DNA of 64,000 nt. Origin: Azorinus chamasolen (taxonomy: Eukaryota > Mollusca > Bivalvia > Cardiida > Solecurtidae). Each line of letters opens with the position of its first letter. Position 1 is the first letter of the stretch. The DNA is taken from contig OY755237.1 of NCBI GenBank assembly GCA_963576725.1, positions 64,457,423 through 64,521,422 on the forward strand, given 5' to 3'. Both the position numbers and the translations under genes were made by a program. Below the pieces are notes generated by a model that searched no databases, was not told the DNA's origin, and saw only the letters and a program-made list of their open reading frames with translations. Of this stretch, positions 33,060 through 42,889 are shown in pieces.

Positions 33060-34805
33060 CTATTCCAGTTTGTACACTTTAATTCTATTCATGTACCTAG
33101 AGTTGTTACTCAAACAACTAATATACAGTCTTCCAGTGCTGTATGTTATGGACAAGGGCCTCATGATCTTGTCTTCCTTTATAACAATATCTCCCAGCTG
33201 CCCACTGGAAGACAGCTGGATAACACTATCATCAAGATAATTACATATGTATACACATCCATATTGGTCCATGGTTATTCCCACTGGCCCCGCTAACATG
33301 TCATTTCTACATGTCGCCATCACACCACCCTCACTATTCAAACATACAACTTTGTTGCATATCCAATCACTCACATACATGAAACCTTTGTCTCCGCTCG
33401 ACGTTATTCGTGTAGGATCTTTAAATAATTTGATTCCTGTGTTGTCTGAGTCAATTTCTTGTAACAAGTTACCAGACATATCAAAAATATGAATTGAAGG
33501 AACAGGAGCAAAGCAGCAAAGGAAGAGCTTTCCTCCGTTGTAAGTGAGGCCACGATAGTGGCCTGGTCCAGTTATAATGTGACTCGGTGACAATATTGGT
33601 GACAGAGACAGGAATTGGATACGGCTGTCCTCCTCCTGAGCATAAAACGTTACTGCCAGCTGATTTTCTCCAACCACTGTAATGTCTCTCGGCTGTGCCG
33701 TTAATGTGACTTTCTGATATTTTGTTTTTTCTGTCAGATCCATTATCTTCACACATTCGTTATTCTTATCAGCCATTGCCAATCTTCCGTCTTTCAGCAC
33801 AACAGCACCACCAATGTAACAGTCACTTGTATCTGTTGATGTTTTGACTTTGATGTCATGAAGATACTTGGCAGTTTCTGGTTGACTAGCCAGTGACAGA
33901 GTTCCGAGACTGGTTAACGATGATGTAAGAGCAACAAGCTGTCCATCAGGGTTGAATACAAATCGTTGCGGTTTGATTGTTTGACTGATACGGATGGCCT
34001 CAATCTCCAGTGCTGAAAGCTTCTCCTTGGCATATTTCATAGCGATGAAGAGTTGGTTAAAATGTTTTAGCTTGCCTTTTCTGTCCATTTCGGATCTAAT
34101 TTCATTAACGTCTTTAATCAGGTCATCGAATCTCTGTTCTTGATGTGTCACAGAATCCAAATACTCTTTTCTCTGCCTTGAGGCCTTGTTGAGTATACTT
34201 TCTTCTAATTTATCTAGAAGTTGGTTGACGTCTCGTCTTAACATTTTCACCTCTGTCACTGTCTGGTCGTAGTTTTTATCAGTATCTAGTCGGCACTGTT
34301 CTGACTGACTTTTACTGGTCTTTAATCCATTGACAAGCTTTTTTGCATCAGAGGATACCTTTTTAAATTCTGTGCTGTGCGTTATTTCACTGGAAATTTC
34401 TCTTATGTAAGACACTTTGCCTTTGCAGTCTCCATGATGTAAAGTAACGCAGACACTGCACCCAAGTTGATGATGAGAGTTACAGTAGAATTTGATTTTC
34501 TCATCTGGGTGTTTCTGGCATCTGTCAGTCAGTGGATCCGCAGCCCCGGACGACCCTGGTGATTGTTTTCTGCCCTTTGGTGACGTTGACATTGTCGCCT
34601 TCTCCTGCAGAATATGGTGTTTTGAAGCTGACGACTTTTTATGGAAATTTCTGCACTCACGACACAAATATTCCCGACATTCCACGCAAAGGACGACAGC
34701 CTCCATTCTCTTTCCATCTATGAGACAGAGGTCACATATCTGATCAAAGTCCTCCGACGACCCCATCTGCAGAGTTTTACTGAAATGTTTGGACAAATTC
34801 GACAT
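33060..34805 (-). CDS. TRIM-like B-box/coiled-coil/propeller protein (no RING)
   Basis: A single open exon of 581 residues. B-box 1 is at ~24-64 (CDLCLIDGK, then CVECREYLCRECRNFH, SKHH). B-box 2 is at ~95-134 (RCQKHPDEKIKFYC, CSVCVTLHHGDC). A long charged coiled coil covers ~135-270, and an NHL-like beta-propeller ~285-581 (repeated GxxYVSD, DQYGCVYICN, LYISCL). There is no RING finger before the first B-box, so E3 ligase activity by itself is not expected. Bivalves have large expansions of this architecture, often annotated as TRIM33/45/56/71-like. The role is likely protein scaffolding in ubiquitin or innate-immune pathways, inferred from the family. The ATG at 34805 follows CAGACCACAGGTAAA. 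A GTAAGT donor lies 15 bp after the stop, so a 3' UTR intron is possible. Flanked by transposons on both sides, but intact. Confidence 0.9.
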   Translation of the reverse strand: MSNLSKHFSKTLQMGSSEDFDQICDLCLIDGKRMEAVVLCVECREYLCRECRNFHKKSSASKHHILQEKATMSTSPKGRKQSPGSSGAADPLTDRCQKHPDEKIKFYCNSHHQLGCSVCVTLHHGDCKGKVSYIREISSEITHSTEFKKVSSDAKKLVNGLKTSKSQSEQCRLDTDKNYDQTVTEVKMLRRDVNQLLDKLEESILNKASRQRKEYLDSVTHQEQRFDDLIKDVNEIRSEMDRKGKLKHFNQLFIAMKYAKEKLSALEIEAIRISQTIKPQRFVFNPDGQLVALTSSLTSLGTLSLASQPETAKYLHDIKVKTSTDTSDCYIGGAVVLKDGRLAMADKNNECVKIMDLTEKTKYQKVTLTAQPRDITVVGENQLAVTFYAQEEDSRIQFLSLSPILSPSHIITGPGHYRGLTYNGGKLFLCCFAPVPSIHIFDMSGNLLQEIDSDNTGIKLFKDPTRITSSGDKGFMYVSDWICNKVVCLNSEGGVMATCRNDMLAGPVGITMDQYGCVYICNYLDDSVIQLSSSGQLGDIVIKEDKIMRPLSITYSTGRLYISCLSNNSRYMNRIKVYKLE

Positions 34806-34984
34806 TTTACCTGTGGTCTGAGTTAAACTTCCTGATACGCCCAGAAGCCAAACGATATTTCCGAAGAAGTAAAAACAGGAGATTTACATCAGTTTCAATG
34901 TGCGGGACGTTCGGGCATATTTGCGGACATTTTTGCGGACATTCCGGCTTTTTCATAAGCAACTTTTATACTTTTAAATATCTA

Positions 34985-35082
34985 AAAGTACAAATATAAG
35001 CCATGCAGGAAACACCACATACAGAACAAACAGCCGCCCGAACAGTAACACAATAAAACACAGCAAATATAAAGACGGCCAT
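34985..35082 (-). mobile_element. Naiad 3' tail fragment
   Basis: The plus strand reads AAAGTACAAATATAAGCCAT, then GCAGGAAACACCACATACAG, the inverse of the B-type Naiad 3' end. Confidence 0.65.
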
Positions 35083-35583
35083 TGGTGACAGATGTTTGAT
35101 TGCTTTTAGTAATGCGTTATAACAACAAAAACATCATCGATCATCATCATCATCATTAATAATACTAAGCCAAAATGAAATAAAACTTAAAGCCTTAAAG
35201 AACATTTTCAGATTGAAAGCAAAGACAGGTGGGGCGGGAACAGTGATAGCGTGAATGAAAAACCACCGGTAATGAAGGTAACCTTTGTGCACAAACATGA
35301 ACTAAGATTTAAAAAAACATTATCTAAAGGTAATGCCAAATTGTCAGAGGAGCAACAAAAGATTATTGTGTCAAGGGACTAAACAGTGAAACAAAGGAGG
35401 GCTGATAAATCCCTAAGAAAACAATTGGTTGAATTGAACAACGGTAGAAAAAGTTCACGATAAGAAATGGAAAAATTGTTCTGCTGTCTGTGAAGGGAGC
35501 TCGAGGGCAGCAGGCCTCAGACTTGAGCGCCCCCTCCAACTAAGTCTTTTAGTAGTGAAGATTTAAATGTAAATAAACATGAA

Positions 35584-36196
35584 AAACAGGTTTTAATGTT
35601 TTATACACTAATGTGGATTATTTGCTGAACAAACGTTCGGAATTATTGAATTCAATTGAAGAATTGAACACTGATATTATCTTACTTACAGATGTGCTGC
35701 CAAATAATTGTAAAAACTTGTCACTCAGTGAATTTAACATAGACGGGTTTGATTTGTTTATGCCCAGCGTTGACAAAGAAAGTGGTGTCGCGATTTATAC
35801 TAAGTGTACACTGGGTGCTTATATTGAAGAAACCTTGACAAACTGCGAGTATGAAGAATCGGTATGGTGTAGGATGAAATTGAAGGGAGCAAATAGTTAG
35901 TTAGTTGGAGTAATTTATAGAAGTCCGTCTTCATCAGTTGAAAACAATACTTCCTTGAACCATCGACCGCGTTTATTGAATGTGTGAACGATTGCTACCT
36001 TCACCAACATGTCGCTGAAAATACTAGATTTATAGAAGGCCATACGCATAGCCTCTTGGACTTAGTTTTAAGTAATGAACAGAGTATGATAGACAAGATA
36101 GATCACCTACATCCAATAGGGAAAAATAATAATATTATGTTGAGTTTTACTTTTAATTGTTACTCTCCTGAACCAACTGATGTCTCAACAAGATAA
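35584..36196 (+). pseudogene. LINE endonuclease remnant
   Basis: DYLLNKRSELLNSIEELNTD-IILLTDVLP (about 35613-35705) and GVAIYTK match the N-terminal half of APE-like endonucleases of Jockey/CR1 elements. After stops near 35900 the C-terminal half gives HSLLDLVLSNEQSMIDKI (about 36050-36105). It would nick target DNA in an active element. Stops and missing segments, including the catalytic centre, make it dead. Confidence 0.7.
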
Positions 36197-37376
36197 CCAT
36201 AAGGGTAATTATGTAACAAGAGGGCCAGAATGGCCCTGATATCGCTCACCAGACAATCAGAGGAGAAGATTTTCAAAGTTTTCACTATATGTTTCTATAG
36301 AAAACTATATGTTTCTATAGAAAACTAGCCGGTACTGGGGCGGGACAATTTTGACCCTATGGGCATAATTTATACAACTTTTGTAGAGGACCTAAACAAG
36401 ATGTCATGTGCTAAATATGAAAGCTGAGAATCATCCAGTTTCAGAGGAGAAGATTTTCAAAGTTTTCACTCTATGTTTCTATCGAAAACTAACCACCCCT
36501 GGGGCGGGGCCAATTTTGATCCCAGGGGAATAATTTATATAACCTATGAACTTGATGCTATGTGCCAAATAAGAAAGCTGAGAACCCTGTAGATTCAGAG
36601 GAGAAATTTTCAAAGTTTTCACCATATCTTTCTATTGAAAACTGGCTACCCCTGGGGCGGCCAATTTTGACCCAAGGGCATAATTTATATAACGTTAGTA
36701 GAGGACCTGAACATGATGCTATGTGCCAAATATGAAAGCTGAAAACCTTCCAGTTTCAGAGGGGAATATATTCAAAATTTTACAATATGTATCTATAGAA
36801 ACAAGGCACCCCTTGGACGGGGCCACTTTTGACCCCAGGGGCATGTTTTATACAACTTTTGAAGAGGACGTGAACATGATACTATGTGCAAAATATGAAA
36901 GCTGAGAACCATCCGGTTTCAGAGGAGAAGATTTTCAAAGTTTTCACTACATGTATGTTTCTATTGAAAACCGGCCACCCCTGGGGCGGAGCCAGTTTTG
37001 ATCCCCAGGGGCGTAACTTATATAACTTTGTAGAGGACGTGAACATGATGCTATATGCCAAATATGAAGGCTGAGAACCTTTAAGTTTCAGAGGAGAAGA
37101 TTTTCAAAGTTTTACTATATGTTTCTATAGAAAACAAGGCTCCCCTGGGGCGGGGCCAATTTTGAGCCCAGGGGCATAATTTATATAACTTTTATAGAGG
37201 ACCCACAGAAGATGCTATATACCAAAGATGAAAGCTGAGAACCCTGTAGATTCTGAGAAGAAGATTTTTAAAGATTCCAATTGTTGACGCGGGATGACGG
37301 ACGACGGATGGCGGACATCAGGCCATCACAAAAGCTCACCCTGAGCACAAAAGTACTCTGGTGAGCTAAACATGAT
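36197..37376. mobile_element. minisatellite-core element (~190 bp units)
   Basis: It starts ACAAGAGGGCCAGAATGGCC and CGCTCACCAG, holds about six units with GAGGAGAAGATTTTCAAAGT and CCCTGGGGCGGGGCCA, then GACGGACGACGGATGGCGGA, and ends CTCTGGTGAGCTAAA. It interrupts the LINE. The unit frames are not genes. Confidence 0.75.
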
Positions 37377-37439
37377 AATTCTGTTACAGAATTGATTGGG
37401 ACTATGATGGTGATTATGTGGGGTTGTTTCAGTCAATAT

Positions 37440-39110
37440 ACATAGCGCAGTGGAGAAATGTGTGCTTATCTCTAGATCCGGACCAGGTGGTAAAGTGAAA
37501 AAGAAACCATGGGTTACAGGGGAGGCAATGAGGACAATATATGAAAAAGGTAAGTCCTGGAAGAAATATAATCATTGTAAAAATGACGAAAATTATAACT
37601 TGTACGTAGAGAAAAGAAATGCAGTGGCATCAGCATGTAGAAACGCCAAACGTAACTTTGAGAAGAAGCTATGTGAAAACATCAAGGAGGTTACGAAATC
37701 CTTTTGGAAATATGTACGGTCACAAAGTAAGACTAAATAAATATTCTATTGTTGAATTAGAGCGTGAAGATGGGCCAGTCACGAGTGAGAACATTGAAAA
37801 GGTTAATATATTTAACAGGTTCTTTTTTAGTGTTTTCATTCAAGAAGACGTTGATAATGTGCCTACTCTGGAGGAGCGTGAATTCAGCGAAGAGCTAACG
37901 GACATAGTTTGTGACTCCTGAAATTGTGATGAATAAACTGCTCAAGCTGAATCCATTGAAATCGCCAGGTGAGGATCAGATTCATCCGAAAGTCTTGAAG
38001 GAAAGTGCGGCAGAAATTTGCTCGTATTTAACAGACGTGTTCAATGAATCTATACAGAAATGTTATATTCCAAAGGACTGTAAGTCAGCAATTGTAGTTC
38101 CCATACATAAGAAAGGCAGCAAAGGAAAAGAACAGACCTTAAAAAGACTAGTGAGTCTGACAAGTGTGATTTGTAAAATATTCGAATCTATAGTTCGTGA
38201 CAACATAGTCAGTCACATGACCTTGAATAAACTGTTCGCTGAGCATCAACATGGGTTCCGTACTAAACGTTCATGCGTAACTCAGCTTTTAGAAGTGATA
38301 GACGATTGGAAAAATATTTTAGACCGGGGGTGGTCTTTGCCTGTATGAACAAGCTTCACAACTACGGTAATAGAGGAAACATTCTAAAGTGAATAGAGAC
38401 ATTCCTGAGTGATCGTGTTCAGACAGTTAGAGTGGGCACAGTGACATCCCAGAGAGAGAAAGTAGTAAGCGGTGTACTGCAGGGATCGGTCCTCGGTCTG
38501 GCACTCTTTATAAGTGAAGCTATTTGCCGATGACACTACGTTATATAGGTCCATTGAAAGATATAGTGATTGTCAAGCAATCAAACAGGACCTGGATAAT
38601 CTCTCCCGCTCTCTAGTCGGACAAGTGCCTCCTGCTGAAATTTAATGCTGGAAAGTCGATACATATACCGGTATAGCGGCAGGAAAAATAAGAAACATGA
38701 ATACCACATGCAATCTGGAGATACTACCATGGAAATTGGAATCAGATAGGGATAAGGACATTAATGCCACTTTTGACAGTAATATGAAGTTCCATGTACA
38801 CATTTCAAATATAGTCAAGAAATCTAACCAACGCCTTGGTCTAATATGTAGAACATTTGAATATCTAGACAAGAGTATGTTTCTTCTGTTGTATAAATCG
38901 CTTGTGCGGCCGAATCTTGAATATGCAACAGTTAAATTGTTTGGTCTCCCTATCTTAAAAAGGATATAGTCACGATAGAGAATGTTCAACGTCGGGCTAC
39001 CCGACAAGTGAAAGAAATTCAGCATCTCAGCTATGAGGAAAGATTGAAAGCACTGGGGCTACCTACTCTCATCCAGCGTAGACACATAAGTACAAGAGCA
39101 CCATGAACAG
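37440..39110 (+). pseudogene. LINE reverse transcriptase remnant
   Basis: The linker (KKKPWVTGEAMRTIYEKGKS near 37500) leads to RT motifs LNPLKSPGEDQIHPKVLKES (about 37950), KSAIVVPIHKKGSK (about 38085) and HQHGFRTKRSC (about 38245). The catalytic LFADD motif survives near 38520-38540 in another frame, directly after a short deletion. The thumb-like ENVQRRATRQVKEIQHLSYE is near 38980. Multiple frameshifts; inactive. Confidence 0.8.
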
Positions 39111-39249
39111 TTTTTTGCCAGAAGTGTTAATCCCTGGAATAGCCTGCCTACCAAATGTGTTGAGAGTGGTACAGTGAACGCTTTTAAAAGTAGTTTGAAC
39201 AATGCCCGGAAACGTAAATCCAACAAGTTTTATTATGACTTTTAAACTA

Positions 39250-39690
39250 TGCGCACGTAAACAATATTTTGTGATTCATATGGATGTAAATTGGTCACTA
39301 CAAGCTGAACCAGCTTATTCCAGACCTGACGTGAAAGGTAAACCAAAAGTAAATTAAAACAAGCATTCTAAGAGTATTGCCCGGTAGGTCTAAACTTTCA
39401 ATGGAGAAATGGAACGCAATGGAAACAAAATACGAAATGGAAATTTAAGTCATTCATGGATTGATTTAATAATTACCGTTTTTTCTCAAGATTAATGGTT
39501 ACTTTCAGGTAAATTCGATTGAATTAAACCAAATAAGAAATAATTGTCCATTGATGTCTATAAAATTCGGAGTGCCTAAATAGAGTGAATAAAATTGTGT
39601 ACTTAGTGAAAAATTTCCATTGCGCCATTGGACAAATGGAGATCTATAGCGGAAATGAAAAAAGTGATAAATATATTTTATTTTCAGGCT
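39250..39690. other. AT-rich 0.4 kb, no feature seen
   Basis: Nothing beyond a GGAAATGGAA-rich patch (about 39405-39450) was recognised between the LINE end and the Naiad tail. Confidence 0.4.
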
Positions 39691-40168
39691 TTAATATCTC
39701 TTAATGAAAAAGTAGTAAAGTCAAGCAAGAAAAGCCACACACAAACCGCCACCATTACCAAAACAGTGAAACACCTACAGAAAGCAATTAATATAGCAAT
39801 TTTATACACATACACACACATACAGGAGAAAACCACATACAAGACGCAACCACCACCAAAACATCGATAGACGGCACGCCACACACACACGCACACAAAC
39901 ACATGCACACACACGAGAAGAACACAGAAAACACCAACAAACACACAAGCACCAGAGACAAACATGAACAAAAGCACAAGCACAAAGACACAAGACAAAC
40001 AAAAGTAATGGTGACAAATAGAGTACCGCATTGGCACGGTTAGTAGCAAAATCACCACTGGGGTTTAAACCGGTTTATGGACGTCCTAACCTCGCTTATC
40101 TCAAAATCACACTAGCTAAACAATCATTGTAAATAAAGGTATCCCTGCCGGACTTCCCCACAACATAG

Positions 40169-40810
40169 AAGACAGTAATAACAGTATATAAATATCACAT
40201 CCTTTGGAGAGAGACAGCACGTACTGTCAACCCGAGGTTGGTTATGTCCACCGAGGCGTTAGCCGAGGTGGACATGACCATACCGAGGGTTGACAATACG
40301 TGCTTTCGCTCTCCATAGGATGTGATATTTATTTTATTATACCGAACAACACAATCAATTTAGCAAAAATAATGATTCATTGGCAACAATAAACAGTTTA
40401 AAACAAAAGTTATAGAGCTACTCGTTGCTTAAAAATCGCGGAACAGCTTCACATTTCTATTCATTACACGTTATAAGTACTGGCGGAGTCTATTTCACTG
40501 TCCAATCTTGACAGATCCTCCTCCGAAATAGTCGCATAACACGACATTTCTCAAACAAAGCAATTATTGTCATTATAACGTTTGTTGATCAAATTGCAAG
40601 CGTCAAATGACGTCAGTCGGTGACGTCATCGGATGACGTCACGCACACCATTTAATAAGCGCTCACTGATCTAGATGTTCCGTGCCTATGGTAGCGGGAG
40701 ACAGTATTTTTCTGACAGTAATTGTTTTCCCGCTGGGCCTGACAGTATTTCTATGTCACGGTGGCCTATGGGAAATTAACATTGTAAATGAAATTGAGGT
40801 ATAATAATAC
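40169..40810. mobile_element. 640 bp insert with long hairpin in Naiad copy 3
   Basis: The Naiad 3' UTR is continuous with copy 1 on both sides of this segment (CCACAACATAG left, AAAATGTAAAAC right). Bases 40185-40332 form a long imperfect hairpin, TAAATATCACATCC to GGATGTGATATTTA, with internal GTCCACCGAGG / CCGAGGTGGAC. TTATTATACC and GGTATAATAAT bracket the rest. Confidence 0.65.
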
Positions 40811-41017
40811 AAAATGTAAAACACAGCATAGCAACTATGAAAGTCCTTCAAATATGTACTAATTGACTTTGCTGAAGACAGGGCAACTGCAGAGAAGCCG
40901 CTTTTAAGGGCACGATAGAGAAAATGCAATACATGAGTCTGGTATGCTCATCCTATTTCTGGGTTTAAGAGTATACCATCATAGAGTACTACCCTCGGCC
41001 TGTCATCGTGCAAGCAA

Positions 41018-41022
41018 AGAGG
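41018..41022. other. Gypsy target-site duplication, left (AGAGG)
   Basis: The 5 bp AGAGG is repeated at 51512-51516. The uninterrupted site in Naiad copy 1 (inverse) reads GCAAGCAAAGAGGGAAGCG, confirming the duplication. Confidence 0.85.
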
Positions 41023-41281
41023 TGTTGTGAAAGTAGGTTTCAAGGGTATCACATGACTGTCTTTATATACCCATCATGCTCTAGTCTCGCGAGACCTTGG
41101 ACGATAGCCCACGGACAGCAGAAGGCATTCTAATTGGTACACTCTTACTTGAAGGACGTATTATTCAGAGGCAATCGTTGACGGTTGAGACCTCTACAGC
41201 AACAAACCGGCAGGTGACAACCAGACGAGTACTGGCCCTGAAACCGTAAGTTGTTAGTGGATATATAGAGCAATTTTCTAT
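41023..41281 (+). repeat. 5' LTR of Gypsy element
   Basis: The 259 bp LTR starts TGTTGTGAAAGTAGG and ends CAATTTTCTAT. It differs from the 3' LTR by a 7 bp deletion (after GATAGCCC) and one substitution, so the insertion is young. A TATATA-type promoter is not obvious. A GTAAGT donor-like site lies at 41246-41251. Confidence 0.9.
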
Positions 41282-41285
41282 ATTT

Positions 41286-41295
41286 TGCGACGAGG
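41286..41295 (+). other. primer-binding site (tRNA-Ser-like)
   Basis: TGCGACGAGG lies 4 bp after the LTR. It resembles the TGGCGACGAGG site complementary to the 3' end of serine tRNA, with one G missing. Confidence 0.55.
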
Positions 41296-41650
41296 AAAAA
41301 CACTTGAAAAACTTCGGCAAGCTGAAGGGTTTTTTTTCGGTGACACGAGGCGGTGTCGTGCTGCAGAAAAATTCTTTTGGATATTGACTTGCAACGAGGT
41401 CGTTGTAGTTTGCAAGCAGTAGTTTATTGATTTGTTTCAATACTACATCTAAAAATTGGATATATTTATTCGTAATTTTTGCATTTGTAGAATTTACGAG
41501 TTTTCGGCCGAGGTCGGCCATTTCCGTGAATTCGAGCACATGTTAAATTGTCGACTTCCGGGGAAAATGTAAACATCCGCCGAGGACTGGCGGACGGGAG
41601 AATTCGAGTTCAATGAGTAAAATAACCAAGACAAATTCTGAAATAAGGCT
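41296..41650 (+). other. Gypsy leader, part 1
   Basis: An untranslated leader between the primer site and the first Naiad tail. It includes a GGCCGAGGTCGGCC palindrome (about 41507-41520). No coding region. Confidence 0.5.
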
Positions 41651-42166
41651 GGTTTAGTACTCTATGAAGGCGACCTCTTAAATCCAGAAATGGAAGGAGA
41701 ACGTCGGATATCTGTACTATTTCATTTTTGTCGTACCCTTTATTACTTTTCTACAGTTACTCTGTTTGCAGCTCAATCATTGAGTACACTAGCGATAGGT
41801 GGATACAGTATGTTCAATTAAATGTTTTTTTGTTATACATGCACTTTACCACTGTATTTGCTGTCGCGGTTGTTGTAGATTAGTCGGAGAGGGGATACGT
41901 TTATTTACACTGTTTGTCTTTTAGGATGGGGATGGAATAAGGGTGAGGTTGGGCGCCCATAAACCGGTTTAAACCCCCGGTGACTTTTGTCACTGACCGT
42001 TCCAAGGCGGTACTTCCATCTTCCTCCTATTGTATGTTTGTTTTGTCTTTGTGCGTCTCTTGTTGTTTTTTCTACCCATGTACATTTGCTGTTTCCTTGT
42101 GTTGCTGTTCGGGCGAGTGTTTGTTCTGTATGTGGTATTTCCTGCATGACTCATTTTTGTACTTTT
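41651..42166 (+). mobile_element. Naiad tail insert 1 in Gypsy leader (subfamily B)
   Basis: It starts GGTTTAGTACTCTATGAAGG, includes TAAACCGGTTTAAACC, and ends TGCATGACTCATTTTTGTAC. Only one difference (t/a at 42034) was found against insert 2 across ~505 bp, so both came recently from nearly the same source. It carries no part of the Naiad protein. Confidence 0.85.
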
Positions 42167-42430
42167 ATTTAGTGATTTTTGGTTTGTTTGAGTATTATTG
42201 AGAGTGCCATGTGGTATTTTCAATATGGTAAATAGTGTTAGTGTTAAGTTTATACATAATTGAATTAGAATAGGAGAATTTATTGTGGGATTTAATAATT
42301 TGCTGAGGTTTGGTGAATTATTTGTACTTTTTAGAAATTATGGCTTATAAATAATATGCTTCACTGAGGTAGTGTGGAGTTATTTGCTTTGTTATTGTGA
42401 CTTAGGACTTGGGTTAACCTTTGCACCAAT
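42167..42430 (+). other. Gypsy leader, part 2
   Basis: AT-rich leader from the first Naiad insert to the gag start codon at 42431. No feature. Confidence 0.5.
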
Positions 42431-42889
42431 ATGGCTTGTTTAGATAGTAAGATTGCGATTAATTTTGCTAGTGAGAAAGAATTAACAACGTTGCCAGGGG
42501 TAGCAACCAAAACAGCAAAAAAAATCGTTAAATTCAGGAAACAGTTTGGAAATCTAACACATGCAAACATCTACAATATTAAGACACTCAGAATAAATAA
42601 GGCTTTTATGGAGAGTATTGACTTCATGCCCAACAGAGAGTTCAGTGTTGATGATGATTCTACCTGGCTTCAAGGCATGTCTCAATTTCTTGATAGAGCT
42701 CAGGGTAAAATTGACTCTCCATGTAATGAGGGATCTAGTAAACATCAAGCTCCCCCACTTCCAGATAAAGGTCTGTTTTCACAGAGACGTCCTCCTCCCT
42801 ATTGTAGTGAGGTAAGTGATTGTGAGTCTGGGTCTGAGAATGATTCGGAAGGGTCTGAAGGGTCGGAACTCGTCCTAACCGTAGGGTAA
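42431..42889 (+). pseudogene. Gypsy gag N-terminal part with ComEA-like HhH domain
   Basis: An ATG at 42431 opens 152 codons. Residues ~8-45 read INFASEKELTTLPGV-KTAKKIVKFRKQFG, a helix-hairpin-helix motif of the ComEA type that in known proteins binds DNA without sequence specificity. A Ser/Glu-rich spacer follows. The frame stops at 42889, but the main gag frame is open from 42859, so a one-base shift inside 42859-42886 separates the two parts. No slippery heptamer is seen here, so this is more likely a mutation than a programmed shift. The stop lies in a GGGTAAGT donor-like sequence. An HhH domain in gag is unusual. Confidence 0.75.

Larger units (their letters stand above)
35085..39245 (+). 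mobile_element. non-LTR retrotransposon (Jockey/CR1-like), decayed
   Basis: It contains an ORF1-end-like region (about 35320-35480), an APE-type endonuclease remnant, a linker and an RT remnant, all in plus orientation and full of stops. A minisatellite-core element at 36197-37376 splits it. No tail repeat was recognised. Confidence 0.75.
39700..41022 (-). mobile_element. Naiad copy 3, tail part (subfamily A), split by two insertions
   Basis: On the minus strand this continues the Naiad C-terminal codons interrupted at 51512. It starts with TGACAGGCCGAGGGTAGTAC (about 41010-40991), contains the TAAACCGGTTTAA block at about 40055-40075, and ends TTGACTTTACTACTTTTTCA. A 640 bp element at 40169-40810 interrupts the UTR. 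Confidence 0.8.

Noticed and set aside
42859..42889. A second programmed frameshift within gag
   Set aside because: Direction would be -1 but no slippery heptamer is present; a one-base mutation is simpler.
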